From Solirubrobacterales bacterium (lineage in GTDB: Bacteria; Actinomycetota; Thermoleophilia; Solirubrobacterales; 70-9), in contig JAFKLL010000033.1 in NCBI GenBank assembly GCA_017304845.1, positions 1-34,624 of the forward strand: 34,624 nt of DNA. Reading direction: 5' to 3'. Below the pieces are notes generated by a model. That model was given only the letters and a program-made list of their open reading frames with translations, searched no databases and had not been told where the DNA came from. The translations under genes were made by a program, and so were the position numbers. Each line of letters starts with the position of its first letter. Positions within the stretch are counted from its first letter, which is position 1. Positions 7,892-15,960 of this stretch are shown in pieces.

Positions 7892-9444
7892 AAGCCGACT
7901 CGGGCGAGCGGCTCGATCAGCTCGCGCTCCTCGTACGAGAAGTGCGAGCGGAGCGCGTCGGTGAGCAGGTCGACGGCGGACCGGACCTGGGCCATCGCGC
8001 CATGCTCGCCGGAGACCAGGGCGACCAGGGACTGGTCGACCCGTTCGAGCAGTTCGCTGATCACCTCATGCTCCTCGCCGAGCCGGTCCAGCACCGGGTT
8101 GAGCTCGGGGGCGCTGCTCCGGAGGTGCGGGAAGACGCTGCGGTCCTCGAGGGTGTGATGCCCGGTGACGATGCGGCAGTAGGACTCGCAGTAGACGCCG
8201 AGAGTCCAGTTGTTCTGGCGGATGGTCATGCGGTTGATGTAGCTGCGGACCTCATCGGCCTCGACCTTGCCCTGCTCGACCTGGGCGACCAGCCCGCGCA
8301 GCTGCTCCAGCTCCTGGCGCAGACCGTCGTGGACGTCGATCAGGTGGCGGCCCGCCGCCTGCTGGTCGGCCGTGTAGCGCCGGTCCGGGTCGGCCTCCGG
8401 TCCCTCGGGCCGGTCGGCCTCCTCCCAGGCCCGCTCGTCGCTGAGCCGGCTGCCGTCGTCCGGGGTCGGCACCGCGGCGAAGGGGGTCGCCTGTTGGCCG
8501 TCGGCCTGGAACGCGGCGGCCGCGGCCGTGGCCGGTTCGTCCTCCCGCTCGGCGGGCGCCTGCCTGCGGCCGGCCTCGACCATCTCCCGCACGGCCGGCA
8601 CGACCTCTTCGGCGAAGGTCCGCAGGTCGGCCTCGTCGTTGATCGAGGCGATGTAGGTGCTCATGCCCTGGTCGAGCGTGAGCCCGGCGAGCTGCTCGGC
8701 CCAGTCGGCGGCGCTGCCGCGCGGCCATCCCTCACCGGACCCGAAGGTTCCGAGGATGTTGTAGAGGCGCCGGATGTCGCCGGGGTCGCGCCCGGCTTCC
8801 CGGGCCGCCTCGTCGATCCGCGCGTTCATGTCCGGCAGGTCGGGCGGGTCGGCGTAGCCGGTGGAGGGGATCCAGCCGTCGGCCTTGCGGCCGGTCAGGG
8901 CCAGCATCCGGGGCTTGTAGGCGCCGAGCCAGATCCCGATCGGGTGGACCGGCTCGGGTCCGGGATGGGCGCCCTTCACCGTGTAGTACTCCCCTTCGAA
9001 CCGGACCGAGCGTTCGCTCGTGTCCCAGATCGCACGGATCACGTCGATCGCCTCGGTGAGCTGGTCCACTCCCTGCCCCGGGGTGCGGCGCCGACCGCCC
9101 ATCGCCTCGACCCCGTCCCAGAAGGCGCCGGCGCCGAGTCCGAGCTCGGCCCGGCCGCCGCTGATCACGTCGAGGCTGGCGACGCTGCGGGCGAGCACGG
9201 CAGGAGGACGGAGCGGCAGGTTCGCCACGTTGAGCGCGAGCCGGACGTTGCTGGTCTCTCCCGCGAGGGAGGAGAGCAGGGTCCAGGAGTCGAGGAAGTC
9301 GGCTTGGTACGGGTGGTCCTGGAAGGTGACCAGATCGAGCCCGGCTACATCGGCCGCCTTCGCCAACTCGACCACTCCGGACGCCTGCGTCGCCACCGGA
9401 GGAATGAAGATCCCGAACTCGAGGTCATGCCCGTAGTCAGCCAC
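7885..9444 (-). CDS. Luciferase-like (LLM, F420-type) oxidoreductase fused to a hemerythrin domain
   Basis: A 519-residue fusion. Residues 8-290 form a luciferase-like monooxygenase domain: LEFGIFIPP opening, LDLVTFQDHPYQ, SGGRAELGLGAGAFW and GRKADGWIPS are typical of actinobacterial F420- or flavin-dependent members. An Ala/Pro/acidic linker spans about 295-355. Residues 360-519 form a hemerythrin-like four-helix domain with candidate di-iron ligands His372, His429/His430 with Glu433 (GHHTLED), His440, His459 (EEHE) and His501 with Glu505 (HFSYEERE). The flavin half likely performs a hydride-transfer reaction and the di-iron half could sense or bind O2 or NO; this coupling is inferred. The gene stands alone on the minus strand, behind a large hairpin at 9468-9518. 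Confidence 0.88.
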   Translation of the reverse strand: MADYGHDLEFGIFIPPVATQASGVVELAKAADVAGLDLVTFQDHPYQADFLDSWTLLSSLAGETSNVRLALNVANLPLRPPAVLARSVASLDVISGGRAELGLGAGAFWDGVEAMGGRRRTPGQGVDQLTEAIDVIRAIWDTSERSVRFEGEYYTVKGAHPGPEPVHPIGIWLGAYKPRMLALTGRKADGWIPSTGYADPPDLPDMNARIDEAAREAGRDPGDIRRLYNILGTFGSGEGWPRGSAADWAEQLAGLTLDQGMSTYIASINDEADLRTFAEEVVPAVREMVEAGRRQAPAEREDEPATAAAAAFQADGQQATPFAAVPTPDDGSRLSDERAWEEADRPEGPEADPDRRYTADQQAAGRHLIDVHDGLRQELEQLRGLVAQVEQGKVEADEVRSYINRMTIRQNNWTLGVYCESYCRIVTGHHTLEDRSVFPHLRSSAPELNPVLDRLGEEHEVISELLERVDQSLVALVSGEHGAMAQVRSAVDLLTDALRSHFSYEERELIEPLARVGFY

Positions 9445-9467
9445 GACCAGATGCTAGCCCCCACCAT

Positions 9468-9518
9468 CCAGGTGCGGTCGATTAACCAGCGCAGAGCAGG
9501 TTAATCGACCGCACCTGG
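9468..9518. terminator. Perfect 20-bp inverted repeat, probable strong transcription-stopping hairpin
   Basis: The arm at 9468-9487 (CCAGGTGCGGTCGATTAACC) is the exact reverse complement of 9499-9518, with an 11-base loop. It begins 11 bases downstream of the stop of the minus-strand copper protein (9530) and ends 23 bases upstream of the luciferase/hemerythrin start (9444). No T tract follows on either strand, so it is not a classical intrinsic terminator, but many high-GC actinobacterial terminators lack one. It could also be an operator for the downstream gene. Confidence 0.6.
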
Positions 9519-9529
9519 CTTGGATCTGG

Positions 9530-11209
9530 CTACTTGACTCGGAAGGCTCCGCGCATCAGCGGGTGGATGCGGCAGAAGAAGGTGTACGTGCCTCGGGGCA
9601 GGGTCGACGGGGTCTTCCAGGAGGTCCGGTTGACCGTCGGCGCTCCGCCCACTCCGAGCTGCCCCGACTCGAACTGGAACTTGCCGTCCGGGATCGGGTA
9701 GGCGATGCCGGTCGACTTGTTGCAGGGCGACTTGCAGGAGGTCAGCGAGTGCCAGATCTCCTGGCTGACGTCGGTGTTCGAGAGCTGGAAGGTCAGGCTC
9801 TTGCCCTCGTCGACGGTCGGCGGGCGGCCGGCCGCGCCGGGCAGGCGGAAGTCGGCGCCGTTGTAGACGAAGTCGCTGATCGTGAACGGGTTGCCGTCGG
9901 AGGCGACCCCGTCCGGCAGCTTGGTCGGATCGGGGCCGACCACGGGCAGGCCGCCACCGTGGTCGCTGTTCTCCTTGTAGTGACCGTGGACCAGGCTGCC
10001 CGGGTAGTCGACCTTCTTCTTGTACGGGTCGTCGCCATGCTCGCCCTCGGCCATGTAGACGACCATGATCCCCATCGACTCGGGCCAGGAGGCGAGCTTC
10101 GTCTCATAGGTCGCGGTGGTGGAGAGCACGTCGCCCTTCTTCACCTCGACCCGCCAGTTCGGGCTGGTCCCGTACATGGCCATGTCCCAGGAGACGGGGC
10201 CGGCCGGCTCGAAGTACTTCGCCTTCGAGCGGTAGAGGTGGACCTTGCTGCCGGCGACCTGCGGCTTCTTGGCGATACAGGCCCGGTAGCGCTTGGACGC
10301 CGCCTTGCGGCGCTTGACCGTCCTGCGGTTCGCCTTGCGCACCCTCTGCTTGGCCTTGCCGCGAAGTCCCTTGAGCGAGCGAGTCGCGACCGGGGCCGGA
10401 CGGACGCACTTCGGTCCGGCGTACTTGGCGCCGGGGCGCTGGAGGTACAGGTCGGTGTAGAGGCCGCCGGTGTGGACGTGGCCGGCGGTGGCGAGCAGGA
10501 CGCCGTCGCGGTCGACCGTCCAGCGGTTCTTGGCAACCCCGCTCGGGTAGGCGTTGTCGGCGTCATCCGGGTAGGTGAACTTGCCGTCCTTGCCGCCGCT
10601 GCCCTTCCACACGTCGAAGACCGGGTAGATGCTGCCGTTGTCGACATCCATCCAGATCGGCGTGACGGGCTTCATGCCATCGGCGGCCGGCGAGCTGGCC
10701 GGGATGAAGTCGATCGTGTACGTCGCGTAGAGGGTCATCGCCTGCGGCGTCAGGTTGTGGATCATGTGGTTGAGGATCCACAGGTCGTCCGAGTTGTACT
10801 GGTAGCCGTAGCCGGGCGGGAACTGCGTGATCGTCTTCTCCTCGCCGGTCGCGTAGAAGCGCTCCTGACCGCCCGAGGTCGCGTCCTGACGCGAGAAGTT
10901 GAGCCACACGCCGTGGTGGAACATCACCTTGGAGGAGCTGGGGATCGAGCCGTCCTCGTTGACCATGTCCGGCTTGATCCGGGTGATCCAGCCGTCGACC
11001 GCCGGCTTCTCCACGCCGGTCAGCGGCTTGAAGGAAATCCGGTTCTGGCCCGGGGTCACGGTCAGCGGACCGATCCGGTAGGTGATCCTCTCGACTCCGT
11101 CACCGAGCGAGCGCACGGTGCTGTGCGGCAGCTCGGCGGAAGCGGCCCGCGGCATCAGGAACGCGGCCGCGAGAACGAGGAACAGGGCTGGGACGAGACT
11201 CTTTCTCAT
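9530..11209 (-). CDS. Exported PHM-like copper protein with C-terminal cupredoxin domain (paralog 1)
   Basis: A 559-residue exported protein with a signal peptide (residues 1-25, ending RAASA). Residues about 35-400 carry the ligand pattern of the copper type II ascorbate-dependent monooxygenases (PHM/DBH): a His pair at H98-H99 (KVMFHHGVW), His151 (NHMIHNLTP), HxH at 244/246 (GHVHTGG) and Met379 (ESMGIMVVYM) after a KKGD strand. These correspond to PHM His107/108, His172, His242/244 and Met314. A Lys/Arg-rich insert bounded by Cys268 and Cys311 lies between HxH and Met. An HGH motif (408-410) follows. The C-terminus (from about 440) is a type 1 copper domain: His487 (IWHSL), Cys546, His549, Met552 (FFCRIHPLM). 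Substrate unknown. It follows a small cupredoxin gene on the same strand after six bases. Confidence 0.82.
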   Translation of the reverse strand: MRKSLVPALFLVLAAAFLMPRAASAELPHSTVRSLGDGVERITYRIGPLTVTPGQNRISFKPLTGVEKPAVDGWITRIKPDMVNEDGSIPSSSKVMFHHGVWLNFSRQDATSGGQERFYATGEEKTITQFPPGYGYQYNSDDLWILNHMIHNLTPQAMTLYATYTIDFIPASSPAADGMKPVTPIWMDVDNGSIYPVFDVWKGSGGKDGKFTYPDDADNAYPSGVAKNRWTVDRDGVLLATAGHVHTGGLYTDLYLQRPGAKYAGPKCVRPAPVATRSLKGLRGKAKQRVRKANRRTVKRRKAASKRYRACIAKKPQVAGSKVHLYRSKAKYFEPAGPVSWDMAMYGTSPNWRVEVKKGDVLSTTATYETKLASWPESMGIMVVYMAEGEHGDDPYKKKVDYPGSLVHGHYKENSDHGGGLPVVGPDPTKLPDGVASDGNPFTISDFVYNGADFRLPGAAGRPPTVDEGKSLTFQLSNTDVSQEIWHSLTSCKSPCNKSTGIAYPIPDGKFQFESGQLGVGGAPTVNRTSWKTPSTLPRGTYTFFCRIHPLMRGAFRVK

Positions 11210-11215
11210 GGGTGT

Positions 11216-11893
11216 CTACCTCACACGACGGTTGGCTGTTGACGGTTTGCCGAAGAGGACGGTCGCCTTCAGCTTGATCGGGACGGCCTTGGCCTTCCGG
11301 ATCGCCCTGCGTGCCGCCTTGGTCAGGGGCAGCGTGACCGTCCTGGTCTGCCCGGCGGCGAGTTTGATCCCTGCCTTGGATCCCAGCTTGAGCTTGCCGC
11401 GGAAGGCGGTGATCGCCACCCCGGAGCTGGCCGTGACGGCCTTGACCTTGACCTTCACCCCGCGTCGCTTCACGGTGGCGAGACGCTGGGCGGCGAAAGA
11501 GACCCGCACCGTGGGCCGTGCGGCGATCGTGCCCTTGCCCCCGTCGACGATCAGCTCACCGCTCATCCCCGGACTGTGGAAGGTGCAGATGAACGGGTAG
11601 GTGCCCGCCGGCAGGTACTGGGTGCCCTTCACCTCGGCGGACTGCCCCCCGAGCAGCGAGACCGAGTAGAACAGCGGCCGCCCGTCCGGGCCGGTCGCGG
11701 TCGAGGTCACGTTGTGCGGCGAGGTCGACCCGGTGTTGTCGAAAGTGGCGACGTCACCGAGATCCTGCGAGTACGGCCCCGGCTCGAAGGTGCAGCAATC
11801 GGGGTTCGGCAGGATCGTCGTTCCCGCGATCGAGGTGCCCGTCGACGCCCCGAAGACAGCAACGAGAACGGACAGGCCCAACGTGACTCTCAA
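11216..11893 (-). CDS. Small exported cupredoxin (plastocyanin/azurin-like) with Ig-like tail
   Basis: A 225-residue exported blue-copper protein, using the TTG at 11893. That start is preceded by GGGAGGG at five bases and gives a clean signal peptide (MRVTLGLSVLVAVFG, cut near the IAG at 22-24). In-frame ATGs at 11908 and 11917 are alternatives but have poor ribosome sites. Candidate type 1 copper ligands are His60 (SPHNVTS), Cys103, His106 and Met110 (FICTFHSPGM). A vicinal CysCys pair at 33-34 follows the signal. From about residue 125 comes a Lys/Arg-rich beta domain of a kind common in Solirubrobacterales exported proteins. It probably carries electrons outside the membrane, and its placement six bases before the PHM-like gene suggests the two work together. 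Confidence 0.82.
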   Translation of the reverse strand: MRVTLGLSVLVAVFGASTGTSIAGTTILPNPDCCTFEPGPYSQDLGDVATFDNTGSTSPHNVTSTATGPDGRPLFYSVSLLGGQSAEVKGTQYLPAGTYPFICTFHSPGMSGELIVDGGKGTIAARPTVRVSFAAQRLATVKRRGVKVKVKAVTASSGVAITAFRGKLKLGSKAGIKLAAGQTRTVTLPLTKAARRAIRKAKAVPIKLKATVLFGKPSTANRRVR

Positions 11894-11992
11894 ACGAATC
11901 CCTCCCATGGCGCGCATTGTGACGCATATCAAGTAAGGCTGCACGAAAGTCGTCCGGATACACGTCCCCGTCAGGTGTGACATTTTTCGAGA

Positions 11993-13564
11993 ATGTCGCA
12001 ATCAGCTGAAGAGCGTCCCGACCTCACCGAGCTACGGCGCCGACGCTCGCTGACCCGGGACGAGGCCCGGCCCGAAGCGGTCGAGCGCCGTCACGAGAAG
12101 GGCGGCCGCACCGCCCGCGAGAACCTCGACGACCTGATCGACCCCGGCAGCTTCGTCGAGTACGGACGGCATGCGATCGCGGCCCAACGAGGCCGGGCCG
12201 AGTTGGACGATCTGATCGCCCGCACCCCGGCGGACGGCCTGATCGGCGGCACCGCCTCGGTCAACGGGGAGCTCTTCGGCGAAGGATCGCGCTGCGCGGT
12301 GCTCTCCTACGACTACACGGTGATGGCCGGCACCCAGGGCGCGATCGGCCACCTCAAGAAGGACCGCCTCTTCGAGCTGATCGAGAAGATGCGGCTGCCG
12401 ACCGTGTTCTTCGCCGAGGGCGGCGGCGGTCGGCCGGGCGACACCGACTTCCCGGTCGTCTCGGCCCTGCAGGTCCGGGCCTTCGCCCTCTGGGCCGGCC
12501 TCTCCGGACTGGTGCCCCGGGTCGCGATCGTCAAGGGCAGGTGCTTCGCCGGCAACGCCGTGATCGCCGGCTGCGCCGACCTGATCGTGGCGACCCGCGA
12601 CGCCTCGCTCGGCATGGGCGGGCCGGCGATGATCGCCGGCGGCGGCCTCGGCGAGGTCGAAGCCGACGCGGTCGGCCCGGTCTCGATCCAGGAACCGAAC
12701 GGGGTGCTCGACGTGGTGGTCGAGGACGAGGCCGAGGCGGTCGCGGCCGCGAAGAAGCTGCTCGGCTACTTCCAGGGGCGGACCGAGTGGACCGGCGACG
12801 AGCCGGACCAGACGCCGCTCCGCGAGATGGTGCCGGAGCGCGAACGCCGGGCCTTCGACGTGCGGCCGGTGATCGAGACGCTGGCCGATCCCGGATCGGT
12901 CGCCTTCCTGCGGGAACGGTTCGCTCCCGAGATGGTCACCGCCCTGGCCCGGATCGAGGGCCGCCCGGTCGGGCTCCTCGCCAACGACTCGCGCCACATG
13001 GCCGGGACGATCGCCAGCGACTCGGCCGACAAGGCGGCCCGCTTCCTCCAACTCTGCGAGACCTTCGGCCTGCCGGTGATATCGCTGGTCGACACGCCCG
13101 GGTTCATGGTCGGGCCGAAGCACGAGGAGACCGCGCTGGTCCGCCACACCTCCCGCCTGCTGGTCGCCGGGGCCGCCCTGACGGTGCCGCTGATCTCGGT
13201 CGTGCTGCGCCGGGCCTATGGCCTGGGCGCGCAGGCGATGGTCGGCGGCAGCCTCCACGAGCCGCTGCTCACGGTCGCCTGGCCCAGCGCCCATCTCGGC
13301 CCGATGGGCCTGGAGGGGGCGGTGCGCCTGGCCCTGAGAAAGGACCTCGAGGCGATCGAGGACGAAGAGGAGCGTGAGCGCCGGGTACGGGAGCTGACCG
13401 CTCTCGCCGAGCAGAACGCGCGGGCCATGAACGCGGCCCAACTCTTCGAGATCGACGACGTGATCGACCCGGCTGAGACCCGCCAGGTGATCGCCTCCAC
13501 CCTCGCCGCCGCACCCGAGCGGATCGGCGACGAGCGGCCCCGGCGGTTCGTCGACACCTGGTGA
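11993..13564 (+). CDS. Acyl-CoA carboxylase beta subunit (biotin-dependent carboxyltransferase)
   Basis: A 523-residue carboxyltransferase of the PCC/MCC/ACC beta type, which moves CO2 from carboxybiotin to an acyl-CoA. Both crotonase-like halves are visible: the N half with TARENLDDLIDPGSFVEYG, VMAGTQGAIGHLKKDR and FFAEGGGGRPGD, and the C half with ANDSRHMAGTIASDSADKAARF, LVDTPGFMVGPKHE and RRAYGLGAQAM. Length is normal for the family. No biotin carboxylase or biotin carrier gene lies nearby, so the partner must be elsewhere. Substrate cannot be read from sequence. It starts 99 bases from the cupredoxin start on the other strand, so the two share a divergent promoter region. The next plus-strand gene is the second copper paralog, 58 bases downstream. 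Confidence 0.92.
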   Translation: MSQSAEERPDLTELRRRRSLTRDEARPEAVERRHEKGGRTARENLDDLIDPGSFVEYGRHAIAAQRGRAELDDLIARTPADGLIGGTASVNGELFGEGSRCAVLSYDYTVMAGTQGAIGHLKKDRLFELIEKMRLPTVFFAEGGGGRPGDTDFPVVSALQVRAFALWAGLSGLVPRVAIVKGRCFAGNAVIAGCADLIVATRDASLGMGGPAMIAGGGLGEVEADAVGPVSIQEPNGVLDVVVEDEAEAVAAAKKLLGYFQGRTEWTGDEPDQTPLREMVPERERRAFDVRPVIETLADPGSVAFLRERFAPEMVTALARIEGRPVGLLANDSRHMAGTIASDSADKAARFLQLCETFGLPVISLVDTPGFMVGPKHEETALVRHTSRLLVAGAALTVPLISVVLRRAYGLGAQAMVGGSLHEPLLTVAWPSAHLGPMGLEGAVRLALRKDLEAIEDEEERERRVRELTALAEQNARAMNAAQLFEIDDVIDPAETRQVIASTLAAAPERIGDERPRRFVDTW

Positions 13565-13569
13565 TTTCC

Positions 13570-13583
13570 GCGCCCCAGGGCGC
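13570..13583 (+). terminator. Short GC hairpin after the carboxylase gene
   Basis: GCGCCC at 13570-13575 pairs with GGGCGC at 13578-13583, five bases after the carboxylase stop and before the copper paralog start at 13623. There is no T tract and the loop would be only two bases, so termination is weak or partial at best. Confidence 0.25.
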
Positions 13584-13622
13584 AACCTGACTGTCCGAAG
13601 CCGGTTGTTGGAGTAGCTTGAA

Positions 13623-15539
13623 GTGACTGTCGTCCATGGGAATGGGGAGATCTTGATCAGTACCGTCGTGTCCGAATCGAAGCTTCCGGGGCGCTGGGGC
13701 GCCGCTGGAGCGACCGTTTTCGCCGTGCTCTTCGCGGCTCTGGCCTTTACCGTCCGCGCCGACGCGCAGGTCATGCGCACCGAGGCGCTGCCCGGCGGCG
13801 TGCAGCGGAGCACGTACCGGATCGGCCCGCTCACCGTGACCCCCGGCCAGAACCGGATCTTCCTGCGCCCGATCGCCGGGGCAGGCACCCGTCCCGACGT
13901 GAACGGCTGGATCACCCGGATCAAGCCCGATCTGGTCAACGAGGACGGCTCGATCCCGCCCTCGAGCCACGTGATGTTCCACCACGGCGTCTGGATCAAC
14001 AACGCGAACGGGGAGCTCTTCTACGCCACGGGCGAGGAGAAGACCATCATGGAGCTCCCTCCGGGCTACGGCTACAAGTACAACAAGAACGACTCGTGGA
14101 CCCTGAACGACATGATCCACAACTTGACGCCGCAGGCGATGAAGCTCTACGTCGAGTACACGGTCGACTTCATCCCGGACTCGGCCCCCGAGGCCGATTC
14201 GATCACCAGGGCCCGGCCGATCTGGATGGACGTCCAGCAGGGCATCTACCCGGTCTTCGACGTGCACCGGGACTCGGGCGGGGCCGACGGGAAGTTCACC
14301 TACCCGCAGGATGACCCGAACGCCTACCCGGCCGGGGTCCACCTGAACGAGAAGAAGATCAACAAGGACGGCGTCCTGCTCGGGACCACCGGCCACGTCC
14401 ACACGGGCGGCCTCGCGACAGACCTGTACCTGCGTCGCGACGGCGCCAGCTACGGCGGAGAGACCTGCCCGCCGGCGGAGAGCTTCGACACGCAGCTGAA
14501 CAAGCTACGACGCATCGACAAGGGCCACGCGACCCGTCGCGCCGGCATCCAGAAGCGGATCAAGAAGCTGAACCGGACCAAGGCCAAGGTCCGCAAGACG
14601 ATGCGCAAGCGCAAGGTGAAGCAGCCGGCCCGTCGCAAGCTGCGGAAGCTGACCCGCATGGTCAAGACGAACCGCCGGGCGGTGAAGCGGGTCAACCGGC
14701 TGAAGGCCGCGAACATGACCAAGCTGCGCCAGGTCGAGGCCCAGGACAAGGCCGCCAAGGACAAGTACCAGGCCTGCGTCGACAGCCAGCCCCAGGTCGA
14801 GGGCAACCGGGTCCACCTCTTCGAGTCGAAGGCGGACTACTTCGATCCGCGCGGCCCGATCTCTTGGGACATGGCGATGTACAGCACCGATCAGGACTGG
14901 CGGGTGGCGGTGAAGGCCGGCGACACGCTGGAGCTCCAGGCCACCTACGAGACCAAGATCGCCTCCTGGTACGAGTCGATGGGCATCAACATCGTCTACT
15001 GGGCGCCGAACGAGACCGGCGGAAAGGACCCTTACGTCAACAAGGTGGACACCGAGGGCGTGCTCAACCACGGGCACCTCGCCGAGAACGAGGACTACGG
15101 CGGCGAGACCGGCGAGAACGGGTCGAAGCTGGCCGGGCCCGACCCGACCAAGCTCGCGGACGGACTCAGCCCGACCGACCCGATCACGATCGGCGGCTAC
15201 ACCTACAGCGCCGGCGGCTTCAGGCTGCCGGGGGCGAACGGCCGCCCGGCCGTGGTGCCGCAGGGCCAGTCGCTGACCTTCCAGATGGGAGCCGGCGAGA
15301 TGAGCAGCAAGACCTGGCACTCGCTGACCTCATGCAAGTCGCCCTGCAACAAGTCGACCGGCATCTCCTACCCGATCGCCGACGGCAAGTTCCAGTTCGA
15401 CTCGGGCCAGCTCGGCACCGGCGGACCGCCGACCGTGGAGCGGACGACCTGGTCCACGCCGAACGACCTGCCGAAGGGGACCTACACCTTCTTCTGCCGC
15501 ATCCACCCGCTGATGCGCGGAGCCTTCCGCGTCAAGTAG
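13623..15539 (+). CDS. Exported PHM-like copper protein with C-terminal cupredoxin domain (paralog 2)
   Basis: A 638-residue paralog of the protein at 9530-11209, closely similar along its whole length but with a longer basic insert. PHM-type ligands: H120-H121 (VMFHHGVW), His165 (DMIHNLTP), HxH at 258/260 (GHVHTGG), Met453 (ESMGINIVYW). The residue aligned to paralog-1 His148 is Asp, which singles out His165/151 as the real ligand. The insert between Cys282 and Cys385 is about 100 residues, very rich in Lys and Arg and predicted helical. The HGH motif recurs at 493-495. The type 1 copper domain has His566, Cys625, His628 and Met631. A hydrophobic signal segment covers about 26-48. GTG 13623 has GGAG nine bases upstream; TTG 13653 after GGGGAG is an alternative that shortens the N-region. 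Function unknown; a copper-dependent oxidation outside the membrane is inferred. Confidence 0.82.
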   Translation: MTVVHGNGEILISTVVSESKLPGRWGAAGATVFAVLFAALAFTVRADAQVMRTEALPGGVQRSTYRIGPLTVTPGQNRIFLRPIAGAGTRPDVNGWITRIKPDLVNEDGSIPPSSHVMFHHGVWINNANGELFYATGEEKTIMELPPGYGYKYNKNDSWTLNDMIHNLTPQAMKLYVEYTVDFIPDSAPEADSITRARPIWMDVQQGIYPVFDVHRDSGGADGKFTYPQDDPNAYPAGVHLNEKKINKDGVLLGTTGHVHTGGLATDLYLRRDGASYGGETCPPAESFDTQLNKLRRIDKGHATRRAGIQKRIKKLNRTKAKVRKTMRKRKVKQPARRKLRKLTRMVKTNRRAVKRVNRLKAANMTKLRQVEAQDKAAKDKYQACVDSQPQVEGNRVHLFESKADYFDPRGPISWDMAMYSTDQDWRVAVKAGDTLELQATYETKIASWYESMGINIVYWAPNETGGKDPYVNKVDTEGVLNHGHLAENEDYGGETGENGSKLAGPDPTKLADGLSPTDPITIGGYTYSAGGFRLPGANGRPAVVPQGQSLTFQMGAGEMSSKTWHSLTSCKSPCNKSTGISYPIADGKFQFDSGQLGTGGPPTVERTTWSTPNDLPKGTYTFFCRIHPLMRGAFRVK

Positions 15540-15615
15540 CGGGTCGGCGGTCAGGGCACGGCCACTCGGCGTCGCCGGGTGGCCGTGTCCGCGACCACGG
15601 TGGTCGGCAGGTCGC

Positions 15616-15938
15616 TCAGCGCAGGATCTCGACCAGCAGCACCCAGGCGTTGAGCACGGCGGCGACGATCGCGCCGAGCATGCCCGCGAAGACCCAGTAC
15701 ATCGCGGCTTCGCTGCCGGCGATCAGGAGCACCGCGCCGACCAGATACGGCAAGGTGCCGAACAGGGGCAGCACCAGCCGGGAGGCCAGCCTGCCCTGCC
15801 CATCGCCGACCCCGGAGAGGCTCCGATGTTGATCGAGATCGCGACGAAGACGAGGCCGGCCAGGGCGGCGGTGGCCCCGGCCGCGGCCACGAAGAGCTCA
15901 CTCCACTCGGAGAGATCGACGGCGGCGATCGGGGTCAC
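15616..15938 (-). pseudogene. Decayed small membrane protein gene (internal deletion plus frameshift)
   Basis: From GTG 15938 the frame reads a good first membrane helix (LFVAAAGATAALAGLVFVAI, then SINI) and then turns into Pro/Cys/Trp-rich nonsense. A different frame, opening near 15795, gives two more clean helices (LVLPLFGTLPYLVGAVLLIAG and MYWVFAGMLGAIVAAVLNAW) and ends LLVEILR at TGA 15618-15616. I recognise the intact type from memory as a protein of about 150 residues with four helices, opening with ALAGLVFVA-SIN and ending NAWVLLVEI. Here roughly 60 middle residues are missing as well as a one-base frame change. So a simple sequencing slip would not explain it. It lies just after the LamG gene and convergent to copper paralog 2. 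Confidence 0.6.
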
Positions 15939-15960
15939 GGCTTCGATGCCGCGACTCTAG

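Noticed and set aside
12032..14402. Long minus-strand frames opposite the carboxylase and copper paralog 2
   Set aside because: They run antisense to two well-supported plus-strand genes and have no signal peptide, copper ligand pattern or other domain of their own.
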